From: Rhizoctonia solani
Taxonomy: Eukaryota > Basidiomycota > Agaricomycetes > Cantharellales > Ceratobasidiaceae
DNA length: 64,000 bases
NCBI RefSeq assembly: GCF_016906535.1
Contig: NC_057384.1
Span: 62,001-126,000 of the forward strand
Direction of reading: 5' to 3'
Below, in pieces: positions 22,001-32,101 of the stretch. The notes beneath the pieces are model-generated. The model saw only the letters and a list, made by a program, of their open reading frames with translations. It made no database searches and was not told the origin of the DNA. The first letter of the stretch is position 1; every line of letters begins with the position of its first letter. A program made the translations under genes and the position numbers.

Positions 22001-22570
22001 CTCAAGACCCTGAGCCCCAAGTTAACCAAGCGACGCTTAGGGCCATTCAAAGTTATTGAGAAGATATCCAACCGCGCCTACCGACTTGAGCTACCCCCAA
22101 CTATGCGTATCCACAACGTCTTCTATGTGGGACTCCTATCCAAGGTCAAAAGGGACAAGAAACGCGCCTTCAAAAATCGTCCCCCACCAGTCACCATAGA
22201 CGGAGAAGAGGAATATGAAGTGGAGGGGATCACTGATGCCAAAGAAAGGAACAGAGAATGGTTTTTCCGAGTCAAATGGAAGGGTTATGGGTCAGAAGAG
22301 AACACGTGGGAGCCCAGGGAGAACCTAAAAAACGCAGGGAAAATTTTGGAGAAATATGAGAAGGACATGAGAAAGAAGGCCCTCGACGCCGCCAAGGCCC
22401 TTAGAGGGGGGCAGTGTCGTAGACACAATCGATACCAGGGATTTTATTCCCATTTTCTCGAATTTAAACAAAGGCAAACGGAGAACATTTTCGATCACGT
22501 GACTTCGGCGCTTATATCATACGCTAAGCGCCGAGCCACGTCCCCATCCGCGCTTAATCAGCATACGTAG
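19022..22570 (+). CDS. pol: Pol polyprotein of element B, running into the 3' LTR
   Basis: Domains in order: protease (VLIDSGATSSF, residues 38-48), RT with YLDD near 346, RNase H (LETNASG, first Asp of the usual ETDASG replaced by Asn; TDHRNLEYW), integrase zinc region (HDSPLAGHPGRQRTLELV to DSCETC), DDE core (YDMIVDLP, SDRGRVFNN, YHPQSNGQTEQV), GPF motif (RLGPFKVIEKI) and chromodomain (about residues 1065-1103). C and E end their frame with GGAVL and a TAG at the LTR start. In B the purine tract has six G in a row instead of seven or eight, so the frame runs about 55 codons into the LTR. The ETNASG change may impair RNase H. Confidence 0.92.
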   Translation: MDTSNSCIEICHVSTVSKLAPLFTIPIQPKQAESIEVLIDSGATSSFMHPQTAESLCLPLIDLPSPRTVTMLDGSSPQAGKIWKKTSLTFSLDGKQMTKTFLICNTGSHAAILGLKWLDAHNPEIDWNTQTLTFPHAVPEHVAIAKEEEADKNPLEGVPSEYHRYAKVFGEEEFNKLPPHRHYDIGIELTEEGPLNSPLYSMTDAKSATLKDWLRDELKAGKIRPSKSPISSPVMFVPKKDGSRQLVVDYRRLNNRTKKNVYPLPRPDDLMAQLRGAKIFTKLDLRWGYNNVRVKEGDEWKTAFRTKYGLYESLVMTFGLTNAPAAFQHFMNELFKDLLDVCVIIYLDDILIYSKDDASHTQHVHEVLKRLMENQLFCKASKCTFHVTSVEYLGIIVSDKGFSLDKLKIQAVQEWPVPTKVKEVQSFLGFANFLCCFVANFSHIARPLHNLVKKDIPWKWEVKEQEAFQNLKDAITNAPVLCHADPTKPYFLETNASGAALGSILSQRQEDGRLHPLGFLSESFKGAKQNYNTHDKELLAIIWSFEYWRIFLEGTLHPITVFTDHRNLEYWKESCTFNQRHARWHLLLAGYNFQIVYRPGKQSGKPDALSRQADHANIPPADQTMLPDPVFANVALVLPEKELQRQIKQSLDQDESLEEILQFLQNKSKAPPSIKRAFKDYKMEAGLLFYQGQIVVPDVGTLRTDLLRIFHDSPLAGHPGRQRTLELVLRNYYWPGIRADTYWHVDSCETCQRIRKPKYASIPPQPLELPTRPWQHVSYDMIVDLPKDGNHNSILVIIDSFTKYGIFVKCSKKLKAPELAELFLEHVWKRHGMPKKTISDRGRVFNNKFLKALYKRLGIDPHFSSAYHPQSNGQTEQVNPSIEHFLRAYSGVNQQDWTKWLPMAEFAYNNAVHSSTGKTPFKALYGWEPTLTPSNVPTDVPEADDLAQTMEAQWKEVESALRQSKQRMIAGEDRNPVEFEVGEEAWLDSKNVNLKTLSPKLTKRRLGPFKVIEKISNRAYRLELPPTMRIHNVFYVGLLSKVKRDKKRAFKNRPPPVTIDGEEEYEVEGITDAKERNREWFFRVKWKGYGSEENTWEPRENLKNAGKILEKYEKDMRKKALDAAKALRGGQCRRHNRYQGFYSHFLEFKQRQTENIFDHVTSALISYAKRRATSPSALNQHT

Positions 22571-22997
22571 CCACCTCCACCTATGACGTCATCATGACAC
22601 GTCAATGACACGTATGCATGAGTAAGGCCAACTACGGAGCGGGGTTCTTATTGGTTATGGTATTTGATATAATGTAATTGTGAATAGTACTCCTGTAGAA
22701 TATATAAGGAGGCCAACCGACCATGGAAACACCCAGGTTGATTACCTCTTGTCGCATCCCACAACTGTACGAGGGCCTTACAGCCCAGCAAGTTCCACTT
22801 AGTTACTTAGTCTACTCCGCCTTAAGCGGCCTCTGCATTGTACTTACATAGTCCGCCATCGCCCATACGGCCTAGGTCATCGTAGTATAGCTGGTCGTTG
22901 TTGTAGGATAGCTTGCCACCGCCTTAAGCGGTTCTTACTTAGATACACTCGGCCGCAAGCGCCTTCCTCCTCGACGTCCTTACAGACGTCTAGGACA
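22415..22997 (+). repeat. 3' LTR of element B
   Basis: 583 bp, collinear with the 5' LTR. The differences I counted are CGA/CAA, ATG/ACG, CAG/CGG, TCG/TTG, CGA/CGG, TTG/TCG and two more TCG/TTG: all transitions, nearly all at CpG. It is followed directly by the TSD GGTTT. Confidence 0.95.
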
Positions 22998-24739
22998 GGT
23001 TTCCTGATCCGTTGGCAGGTTTCACAGGAATCCACATGCCAATACATTTCTGCACAAATGCCTGGCCAATAGTAGTTACAGGAGACCAATTCCAGGGTTT
23101 GTTGTCTGCCTGGGTGTCCCGCCAGAGGGCTGTTGTGGAATATTTGTAGTAAGTCCATCCTCAGGGTTCCCACATCAGGGACCACAATGCGTCCTTGGTA
23201 GAACAATAAGCCCGCCTCCATCTGGTAATCTTTGAAAGCGCGTTTGATGGACAGGGGGGCCTTGGACTCATTTTGTAGGAATTGGAGGATCTCTTCCAAT
23301 GACTCATCCTGGTCTAGACTTGACTCAATGCGCTGCTGTAATTCCTGTTCCGGCAGGACTAATGCAATGTTGGCAAAGACAGGATTAGGCAACATGGTTT
23401 GATTGGCAGGTGGGACATTGGCATGGTCCGGGCGTTGTGAGAGTGCATCTGGCTTGCCGGACTGTTTGCCAGGTTGGTACACAATTTGGAAATTATACCC
23501 GGCTAGTAATAGATGCCATCTGGCGCAGCAACAGTTGAATGTACAAGACTCCTTCCAATATTCCAAGTTGCGGTGATCTGTGAAGACCGTGATTGGGTGG
23601 ATTGTCCCTTCCAGGAAGATGCGCCAGTACTTGAAAGACCTGATGATTGCCAATAGTTCCTTATCATGGGTGTTGTAATTTTGTTTGGCTCCCTTGAATG
23701 ATTCTGATAGGAAACCCAGAGGGTGTAGGCGGCTGTCTTCCTGTTGTTGACTTAGTATGGAACCCAGGGCTGCACCGGAAGCGTTGGTTTCTAGGAAATA
23801 AGGTTTTGAGGGGTCTGCATGGCAGAGAACTGGGGCATTGGTGATAGCGTCCTTCAAACCTTGGAATGATTCCTGCTCCTTTGTATCCCATTTCCAGGGT
23901 ACGTCCTTCTTAACCAAATTGTGTAAGGGCCTAGCTATGTGGCTGAAGTTGGCAACAAAGCAACAAAGGAAGTTGGCAAAGCCAAGGAAAGATTGCACTT
24001 CCTTGACTTTTGAGGGCGTAGGCCATTCTTGGACTGCCTGGATCTTGAGCTTGTCCAGGCTGAAACCTTTATCCAACACAATGATTCCTAGGTATTCTAC
24101 AGATGTAACGTGGAATGTGCACTTTGATGCTTTGCAGAACAGCTGGTTTTCTATTAAACAACGTAGGACTTCATGAACATGTTGGGTATGTGATGCGTCA
24201 TCCTTTGAGTAGATTAGGATGTCATTGAGATAGATGATGACGCATACATCTAGTAAATCTTTGAATAATTTGTTCATGAAGTGTTGGAAAGCCGCCAGTG
24301 CATTAGTCAGGCCAAAGGTCATAACCAGGGACTTGTATAACCCGTATTTTGTGTGGAAAGCCGTCTTCCATTTGTCACCTTCCTTTACTTGGACATTGTT
24401 GTATCCCCATTGTAGGTCCAGCTTAGTAAAGATCTTGGCTCCACGGAGCTGGGCCATGAGGTTGTCTGGGCAAGGTAACGGGTAGACATTCTTCTTTGTC
24501 CGGTTATTCAGGCAACAATAGTCAACTACTAAACGGCAGGAACCATCCTTTTTTGGGACAAACATGACAGGGGAACTAATTGAGGATTTGCTGGGCCGGA
24601 TCTTTCCTGCCTTCAACTCATCCCTGAGCCAGTCCTTGAGTGTGGCGGACTCAGCGTCTGTCATACTATAGAGGGGGGAGTTGAGGGGGCCCTCTTCTGT
24701 AAGTTCAATCCCAATATTGTAATGCCTATGAGGGGGAAG
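22998..24739 (-). pseudogene. pol: Pol of element C, RT to integrase zinc region
   Basis: From the solo-LTR junction the frame reads RT, RNase H and the integrase zinc region, then ends at the element B junction after CETCQRIRKP. Compared with B it is full of changes of the kind C-to-T or G-to-A makes: VVDYCCLNN for VVDYRRLNN, PLPCPDNL for PLPRPDDL, LDLQWGYNNVQV for LDLRWGYNNVRV. The RT catalytic motif is YLND instead of YLDD, which should abolish polymerase activity. There is no stop in this part. Confidence 0.92.
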
Positions 24740-25272
24740 TGTCATGACCCAAGAGGCATGAACACAGATACCCTAATATTCTATTATCTTTTTATCTAAA
24801 TTTTACGAATTATATGGACCAGGGGATGTTCCCAACATGACCACAGGCCATGAAGGACTCCCCTGGCAGAGCAATCAACATGGAATGTGAATGGTCCCTT
24901 TGTTTAGCCTGTTAGCTTTGTCCTCTGGTTACTTAGTTACCATATGTCCTTAGTTGCATTGTTCTATTGTTCTCTTAGTTACCCATACCTTTGTAGTATG
25001 TCTTCCATTGTTCTCCTTTGTACTTTACAGTTCCCTTGTTCTGTATGATGTATATAATGAAGGGAGAGTTCTGGCATTCAGACCAGAACTTGACCTCCTG
25101 TCAATCTACTGACTACCCTCCCCATTCTCCTGCTCTACTCTAAGGGGTCTTGTGCCATATTTGGCAAGTAAACTCTCTCTCTAAAGTGTTGGTTGCAGTC
25201 TTCTGCTGATCCCCAAAGCCAGCACTGCCTCTTTAGGCATATATCCCATTCTTCATTAGTCAGACTCTGACA
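24740..25272 (-). repeat. Solo LTR in element C, relative of LTR-D
   Basis: 533 bp from TGTCATGACC to CTCTGACA on the plus strand, with GGAAG on both sides (24735-24739 and 25273-25277). It sits inside the pol frame between NKLP and PHRHY. Its first 25 bases match the start of the D LTR (TGTCATG, then CC and AGAGGC and TGA at the same spacing), and both end CTCTGACA. Read on the plus strand, a TATATAATG box lies near 25050, so the LTR itself reads on the plus strand although the host frame is minus. Confidence 0.93.
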
Positions 25273-25760
25273 GGAAGCTTGTTGAACTCTTCTTCTCCAA
25301 ACACCTTGGCATACTGATGGTAATTGGAGGGTACTCCTTCAAGGGGGTTCTTGTCAGCTTCCTCCTCCTCGGCAATGGCCACGTGATCAGGTGCAGTGTG
25401 GGGGAAGGATAGGGTGCGTTGGTTCCAATCAATTTCTGGGTTATGGGCGTCTAGCCATTTCAATCCCAAGATAGCAGCGTGAGACCCTGTGTTGCAGATT
25501 AGGAAGGTCTCAGTCATTTGTTTGCCATCAAGGGAGAAGGTTAGATTGGCCTTCTTCCAGATTTTTCCAGCCTGGGGGCTCAACCCATTGAGCATTGTAA
25601 CGGTTTGGGGAGTTGGGAGATCTATGAGGGGTAGGCATAATGCCTTGGCAGTATGGGGGTGAAGGAATGACAATGTGGCGCCTGAGTCTATCAGGACTTC
25701 TAACTGTTCCGCTTGTTTCTCTGGCTTAATTGAAATTGTGAAGAGGGGGATATTTTATTG
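25273..25760 (-). pseudogene. pol: Pol of element C, protease part
   Basis: The frame includes the region after the protease active site (SFLHPHTAKALCLPL, TVTMLNGLSPQAGKIW, SHAAILGLKWLDAHNPEIDW) and ends at the solo LTR. The active-site DSG lies just upstream (about 25680-25700, minus) and is readable as IDSGAT. It continues at 24739. Confidence 0.85.
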
Positions 25761-25833
25761 TTACTATGCAATATATTACAGATTTCAATAAGCCCAGAGT
25801 CCTTGGGGTCCTTGCGCGCAGCAGCAGGTACCC

Positions 25834-27186
25834 TTACTCTTTTCCCAATTGGTACTTGGAGTCTTTGCCCGTTTTGGCAGTTTCCTTAGCCTTCCCCTTG
25901 TCTTCAATAGGGGTGGCTTTCCAGCCTGTGCAACATTCTGCAAACTTGTGGCCCATTTTTCCGCACTTGATACAGGCGCCGGCGGCGCGGCGGCGGTTTT
26001 GCTCTTCCTCCAATACAAAGTTGGGGTTGTTGGAGAGCTTTCTTGAACCGGTGGTTGGCTGGCTGGTACTTGTCCCCCTTGCGGGGTTAGATGATTTGCT
26101 AGACTTACTGTCCCTTGGTGGGTGGCTAGCGCGCTCTTCTTGAAGAGCATTATCAATGACAAGTGCTGCATTCTGCAGCTCTAGAAGGGTTCAGGGGCGG
26201 TGTTTGCAGGTAGCAATCTGTCAGCTGACCTCCCAGTGGAGGCCTTGGGCAAACTGACCTTTGAGGGCCGCGTCATTCCAGTCTAGTTCCATGGCTAGGG
26301 TTCTGAACTTTGTGATATAGTCCGCGCATGTGCTGGACTGGGTGAGGGTGGTGATCTTCTGCTCAGCAGCCCTTGTGGCGTCAGGGTTGCCAAATGCTGC
26401 CAAGAATTCCAACTTGAATCCCTCAACGGTTTGGATGATGGCTCGGTGTGATCCAAGCTGGTCAAGGTGTGGGTGGGCCCAGGCCCTGGCGGAGTCCTTC
26501 ATGTTCATCAAGAGGAAGGAGAGGACCTCTTGATCAGTAGGGAACATCCGCAAGTTGAGGCGGGTCCAGGCCAACATCTGGGTCAGCCATTGTTTGGCTT
26601 TGCTCCCTATTTTGCCTGTGTAGGCGTTGGGGTGGTCAACCTTGACCGGAGCAGGATAGGCGGCAACTGGAGCCGGAGGTGGAGGGGCAGCTGTCCCAAT
26701 TGGGGATTGGAGACGCAGAGATGGAGGGGGAGATGGGACTTGCGGGGGAGCAGCTCTTTGTGGGGTTGGTTGGGCAAGGCTGGGGAGGACCTTGGGTGCT
26801 TCTGACCAGAAGGGGGCCCCACTAACCAATCCAATAGGCTTGGCTTTTGCTAAGGGGCATGGCGTTTCTTCCACAGCTTTGGGTTGGGGTCCTTTGGGTG
26901 TGCAGGGGCCCTGGAGTTGAAGGGACTTAAGCCCATCCTTGACAACATCAACAGTTTGGGATATATTTTTGACAGTTGTCCAGGTCTCAATTCCTGCTTC
27001 CTTGATTTTGGCAATCTCTTGCTTGAGGCGTTCAACTTGGCTGAGGAGGCCAAGGAGGAGTTGCGTGACTTGTTCAAGGGATACCTTGCCATATTCAACA
27101 GAGGTGGTTGGCGGAAGTGCGGGTTCCAGGTATCCTTGATCAAACAGGGATTGGGCTTGAGAGGCTGTCCTGGAGCAGGTAGCCAT
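25834..27186 (-). pseudogene. gag: Gag of element C, with two in-frame TGA
   Basis: It starts at the conserved ATG (MATCSRTASQAQS) and follows Gag of B through the coiled-coil, Pro-rich and capsid regions. A TGA at 26221-26223 follows GLHWEVS where B has SRQ, and a second TGA lies at 26191-26193 where B has Arg. Downstream, the zinc knuckle CIKCGKMGHKFAEC and the terminal heptamer GGGAAAA (25840-25846, minus) are still present. It cannot make full Gag. Confidence 0.88.
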
Positions 27187-27686
27187 GGTTGGTTGTGGGT
27201 AGGAGCAGCCAGCGTGTGAAGAGGCCCGTGAAGAAGAGCGCATGGGGGTACGCAAGGTAATGATGGGCGATTGGGAGTGATGGGGGCTATATAGCCAAGG
27301 GTGCCTATATCAGGACTTATGGGTTGCTTTACTACTTGAACGCTAAACCTTTGTCTCAGCCAACCTAGCATTGGACAGTCCTTTCAACCAATCAGCAGCC
27401 GTGAGCGGGCATGATGTGGAGCAGGGTTTCTGCAAGCAGGTGGATCAACTGTCTAAGGTTGCAGGTAGAGGGTGCAGTGACCGGAGGTATGCGGACAATT
27501 AAGACCTGTCTGCCTTGTAGTAATTTGGTACTAGGTGGGACCAACGCTGGTTTGATTATTAACAGCAAAAGGGGAGTCCAATCACCTGATTTCCCTTGTA
27601 CTAGTACAGGAGGCTCTCTTGTTTGTTGGGTCTGAGTGGGTAGGATGCAGAACGGTTTGCAACCAACGTAAGGTTGATTACCTAGT

Positions 27687-28267
27687 GTCCTAGACGTCTG
27701 TAAGGACGTTGAGGAGGAGGGCGCTTGCGGCCAGGTGTGACTAAGTAAGAACCGCGTAAGGCGGTGGCAAGCTATCCTACGACAACAACCAGCTATACTA
27801 CAACAACCAGGGCCGTAAGGGCAATGGCAAGCTATGAAGGTACAGTGGAGAAGCCGCTTAAGGCAGCGTAGGCTAAGTAACTAAGTAGTGTTTTCTGGGC
27901 TGTAAGGCCCTTGTACAATGTGGGATGCAACAAGAGGTAATTGACCTGGGTGTTACCATGGTTGGTTGGCCTCCTTATATATTACAGAGGTGGACTAATT
28001 ACAAATGTATAATATGCAAAACCTTATCAAATAAGAACCCCGCTCTGCAGTTGGTCTTACTCATGCATACGTGTCACTGACGTGTCATGGTGATGTCATA
28101 GGTGGAGGTGGCTACGTATGCTGATTAAGCACGGGTGGGGACGTGGCTTGGCGCTTAGTGTATGATATAAGCGCCAAAGTCACGTGATTGAAAATATTGT
28201 CTGTTTGCCTTTGTTTAAATCCGAGAAAATGGGAATAAATTCCCTGGTATTGATTGTGTCTACAACA
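27687..28267 (-). repeat. 5' LTR of element C
   Basis: 581 bp. On the minus strand it runs TGTTGTAGACAC to GTCTAGGACA. It differs from the 3' LTR at more than a dozen sites, nearly all transitions at CpG. Followed on the right by the TSD AAGAG. Confidence 0.94.
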
Positions 28268-31240
28268 AAGAGCATAAATGTTTGATAGCTGTCAATAGAA
28301 GAAGTATTCCATCTGCATCCTGCAACCTCCAAGAAACAAACCCGTGTTGCTCAGCATCAACCTCCTTGGTTTGTTCCAAATTAGCAACATCACAAGCATC
28401 CAAAGGTAGATCTGAGTTGCTATCACCAGACTGATTACCAACTCAAGTGGTACGTTGTTGTTTTTTAGGGCGTGTAGTTGGATTGGTGTTTGTTAAGGCC
28501 TGCTGCTGGGCTTTTGCAGCGTTACAAGTCACTTTGTCACCTTTTCTCAGCTTGGCTTTCTTCTTTTCCTCTGCTTCTTTGAGTTTTGCCCATGCCTTGT
28601 GTGTTTGCTGCTCTACACTGCTGATATCAACTTTATCCCATAGAATAGGAATCTAGTGGGCAAATGAGAGTAGAAATATAATGTACAATAGAAACATACT
28701 GCTATTGGAAGGTCAATTGTTGCCAGACTTTGGAGAGGATCGGAAGTCAAGGATCCAGCTGAACTTGTTCCAATACCAACTGGCGGTTGCCCACAGTGTC
28801 TGGGTTGTATTGTCTGTATGAGTAATACTGAGTAAAAGAACCAAGCAACAATAAGCAAAAACACTTGCCAAATCAATCATGTTCTGAAGCTCCTTTAACT
28901 CTTTTCCTTGTTGTAAGTGATCCATTTCCACCCATATCTTATGAAACTGAAAATCTACAAGGCCTAACAGCATACAAATCTATCAGTTTGAGTCATACAA
29001 AAACGTTTTAAGCTCACCCAGGAATAAACAGTGCATAGGGTCAACTATAACCATAGTGGAAGGATCCCAGTATGGTAAGCGTAGCAACACACTGTACCGG
29101 TAGCCACCAGGCTTGTCCTTCTGGAAATCTGCAGATATGAAGTTTTCTTTCTGCGTTTTATTAGGCAGCAGTTTGTATGCCTTGGATGCGCATTTATGCT
29201 CCTTTCTGGATCTACGTGGAAACTCTATGCAGGGTGAGCAATGTTGTTGGCTCAAAAATAGGAAATAGCTTACTTTTGTTGTATCTATCAAACTCCTTAT
29301 GCAAGCACCAGCACGCAGTACATGGATATTGAGCACCTGTGCCAGGAAACCCACCAACCTTCCGTGTGGCAGGCGTATTGCAAGCACATGCAACTAGAGC
29401 AGCAAAGACCACTTCCAGTGTTCCGTCTATAAAACCTTGCTATCAGCGCTGCAAATCAAAAGGTATATTGCAGGTGCCACATACCAGGATGAGTTATAGA
29501 CATACCCTCCTTCCAGAGTTCAAGTAACTCAGAAACCATTGGCTTCAAGAAGTTATTTATTGTGTTGACATTTGGCTCATGTGGGCCAGGTGTTACCCCA
29601 ACAAGAATTTTGTTTTCCGGCCGGTTTCTGAACGGGAAACAAAGTTAGACAACATTGTCCAAACAAATTGGGGTGTACGTACCAAAGATCAGGTGGAAGG
29701 TTAGCTATGCACATGCTGATAGCACCCATGGAGTACGACGCGGCACCCTGCCGTGTAGCAGGTGAGAAGCTATACAGCCATGAAGATCATCCGCAGAATC
29801 TGGGAACAAGATATATGTACATACCCGTCGCACATCAAAATGAGCCCGATGTTGTGAGGGTTTTCGAAAAACTTGGTATCACCTTTCTGAAAGTTCCGCC
29901 AGAGCTCACCATCTTGAATATCTTCGAGTACGTTGTCTGGTTTGCCTTCTCTCCTAAGGTATTCCCGGTGCTTATTGATAGCTTCCAAGATTCCAGGACG
30001 TTTGAGTATTGACTTCAACTGACGCTTCACAGAGCCAAATGCATATCGTAGGATTGGCGTGTAGCAATAGGTGACTTTACGTGAACCACGGTGCCGAATT
30101 GTCTTCTGTCGAGTGATTAGTTTTTTACATTTGACGCATGTGTGTGGTTTGTCCAACTCCATTGTCGATAGTACTCTAAGGACCTGGCAGCTGAAATCCG
30201 GACATACAGCGTAGACATTCATAATGTCGGGAGGATCGCCGGCATGTTGCTGTAGTGTCTCCAACGTCATTGGTAGTCGATGCGCTGTAGTTGTAGTGAT
30301 TGAGCGATATGTTGGTCACGAAATCATACGGAACTCACCTGGGTTCGACTCAGAGCCACATTGTAATAGGCCTTTCTCCAGACACATATTGATCGTTTTC
30401 AGGAAAGCTTCTGCAGCCGTAACTGTTAGGTTACCGTCGCTCGAAAATTTGAGTAACAGCTCTTTGAATACACGCAGCCCATCAGGTAACTCGCTGCGAT
30501 CCATCGGAGTGTCAATGTTGGGCTCTTGTGCTGTTTCTTCATTCAACTCCAAATCTGGAGCGTCAGGGGTAAGCGGGACCTGTAGAATATCAGACCAACA
30601 TGCAGCATACCCACCTAGGAGATATTACTCACCTGAGGCGCCTCGTCTTCAAGATTGTTTCCTATCTGACCTATATTCAGCCCAACGGTGGGCGAGGCCG
30701 CTCGAGAGTTTGCTGGAGATATAGGGAGCAGGTCATCAAGTTCCGGGTGCGAATCCGTGTCTGTCTCGATATCGGCTGCTTCACCAGACGTGTAGCCCAA
30801 GTCAGAAGCCCAATCCATTTCAGGATCGTATATTGGGGTCTGGGGGGCAGTCTCAACTCCGAAGTCACTGTTATCGTCAAGCTCTAGGTCACTCTGGAAG
30901 GATTCTTGATTCAACGCGCCATAGTCGAACGCTTCGTGATTAGGCAGACCCCAGGTTGGCAGAGTTGTATCATCGTCGTCGTGATGGTTTTGAGGTGGCG
31001 GCGGTTCGAGGTCAATATCCAGATCATCTTCCAGAGTTGAGGCATTGAGAGAAGGAGGCACCGGATCCGCTGATACAGAAGTGCTAGGCCAGAAGCCAAG
31101 AGCTACGTCTTGTTCGTGCGCCGCCTGCCGCCAATGCAAACTGTCAATTCGATCAATGCATCGCCGACGTGTACGACGAGAAACTATTGCTTCTTGAGTA
31201 TGAACCGTGCATCGAGGATCACAAGGCCCATTTTCCTAAT
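28268..31240 (-). pseudogene. Tnp2-type (CACTA-like) transposase I, 5' part
   Basis: A multi-exon gene of the fungal Tnp2 family, whose members cut and paste En/Spm (CACTA) DNA transposons. In minus order: an acidic N-terminal exon (about 31233-30615) with PCDPRC at its start; an exon around 30550-30316; an exon with a CxxC..CxxC zinc pattern (VCPDFSC, CVKC) and NVLEDIQDGELWRNF (30270-29770); then SMGAISMCIANLPPDLW, a GTACGT intron, and NRPENKILVGVTPGPHEP with NFLKPMVSELLELW (about 29620-29520); then CPCTACW-like cysteines and VDPMHCLFLGEL (29412-28983). The last part reads QPPVGIGTSSAGSLTSDPL. The frame is cut at 28268 by element C and resumes at 14842. Exon limits are approximate. Confidence 0.75.
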
Positions 31241-32101
31241 ATTTTCAAGTGTTTAAAAGGCAAATAGTTTAGACAATCTATTGATTCACATACCGACACC
31301 GGGCCCATCCTTCACAAATTATCACCGCAAATGCAGAGTGTTGTAAGCGAACCAGTGTGTTGAGGGAGATGATATCGTTGTATTTGAGCACGTAGTACAG
31401 ATTTAACGTATACACGAGACTGGACGAGGGTTTTACTAGAGTCCCAGTCGTCGACAGGCCCATCGGCACTCTAGTAGCCCGATAATTCATGCTTACCAAC
31501 ACCATCCGTTCCCCGGTGGTACGCGCCTGTACGCACCCTATTTCATAGCGCAGGCAAGTTACGGCTGTCAGTGTAGTTTTGTGGCAGTTCGTGTGACGCG
31601 GACGAACGAGAACAGAAGCAGTCCTGCAGTCCTGCCCGCTCGGCGCTTACCACGCTGGTCCGTGCCTGTCCGCGGGTCCTGTCCGTGACCCCCCTCTTTG
31701 CAGTGTTATTGGCTATCAGACAAATTCCCTAACACGTGACACTCACAAGGGCTTGGGCAAGATCGGATGTATTTAGTGTTCAGCGTCTGTTTCTCCAGCT
31801 GCCACTGAGCGACCACACAACAATGCCGTTCATAGTCAGGCTTCGTGATATATTCATGTCTCTTAAAAAAAAATCGGAAAAGCATCACGGTGCCTCGTGA
31901 GTTGATAGTTTCTCCGCTTCCTTGCTAGCTCCATGACTAAGATGAGCCTATCTGGCTAACTCCCCACAATTCGACTCTAGTGTATCTGTTTCATCCAATC
32001 TTACCCAAGTCTCCGAATCACTAGCGGCCAGCAGTGATAGTACAAATGCAAAGAGGACAATTGTCTGCACTGCCATCAGGTCAATCATTACAGCTATTGA
32101 G
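31241..32101. other. Intergenic region between Tnp2 I and the receptor gene
   Basis: Only short frames. The left part may hold a further 5' exon of the transposase. On the plus strand a frame without an ATG is open from about 31947 into the receptor gene (LTQVSESLAASSDST, TAIRSIITAIEMRD), so the receptor may start earlier through an exon I could not place. No clear promoter. Confidence 0.4.

Larger units (their letters stand above)
16559..22997 (+). mobile_element. Full-length Ty3/gypsy chromovirus B
   Basis: Two 583-bp LTRs (16559-17141, 22415-22997) enclose gag and pol, and the 5-bp TSD GGTTT is present on both sides (16554-16558 and 22998-23002). It interrupts the integrase frame of element C between the codons for QRIRKP and KYASVP. 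By eye the LTRs differ at eight positions, all transitions and seven of them at CpG. Both ORFs are open and catalytic motifs are present, so it was probably competent when it inserted. Confidence 0.96.
14848..28267 (-). mobile_element. Ty3/gypsy chromovirus C, nested host of B
   Basis: It is bounded by LTRs of 582 and 581 bp and by the TSD AAGAG (14843-14847 and 28268-28272). It lies on the minus strand and contains two later insertions: element B (16559-22997, TSD GGTTT) in the integrase region and a solo LTR (24740-25272, TSD GGAAG) between protease and RT. Without these its length is about 6.4 kb. Its LTRs differ from each other at more than a dozen sites, more than those of B, which fits the nesting order. 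Gag and pol are broken by stops, and the RT motif is YLND. Confidence 0.95.

Noticed and set aside
22415..22570. Extra C-terminal domain in Pol of B
   Set aside because: It is translated LTR sequence caused by a one-base change in the purine tract.
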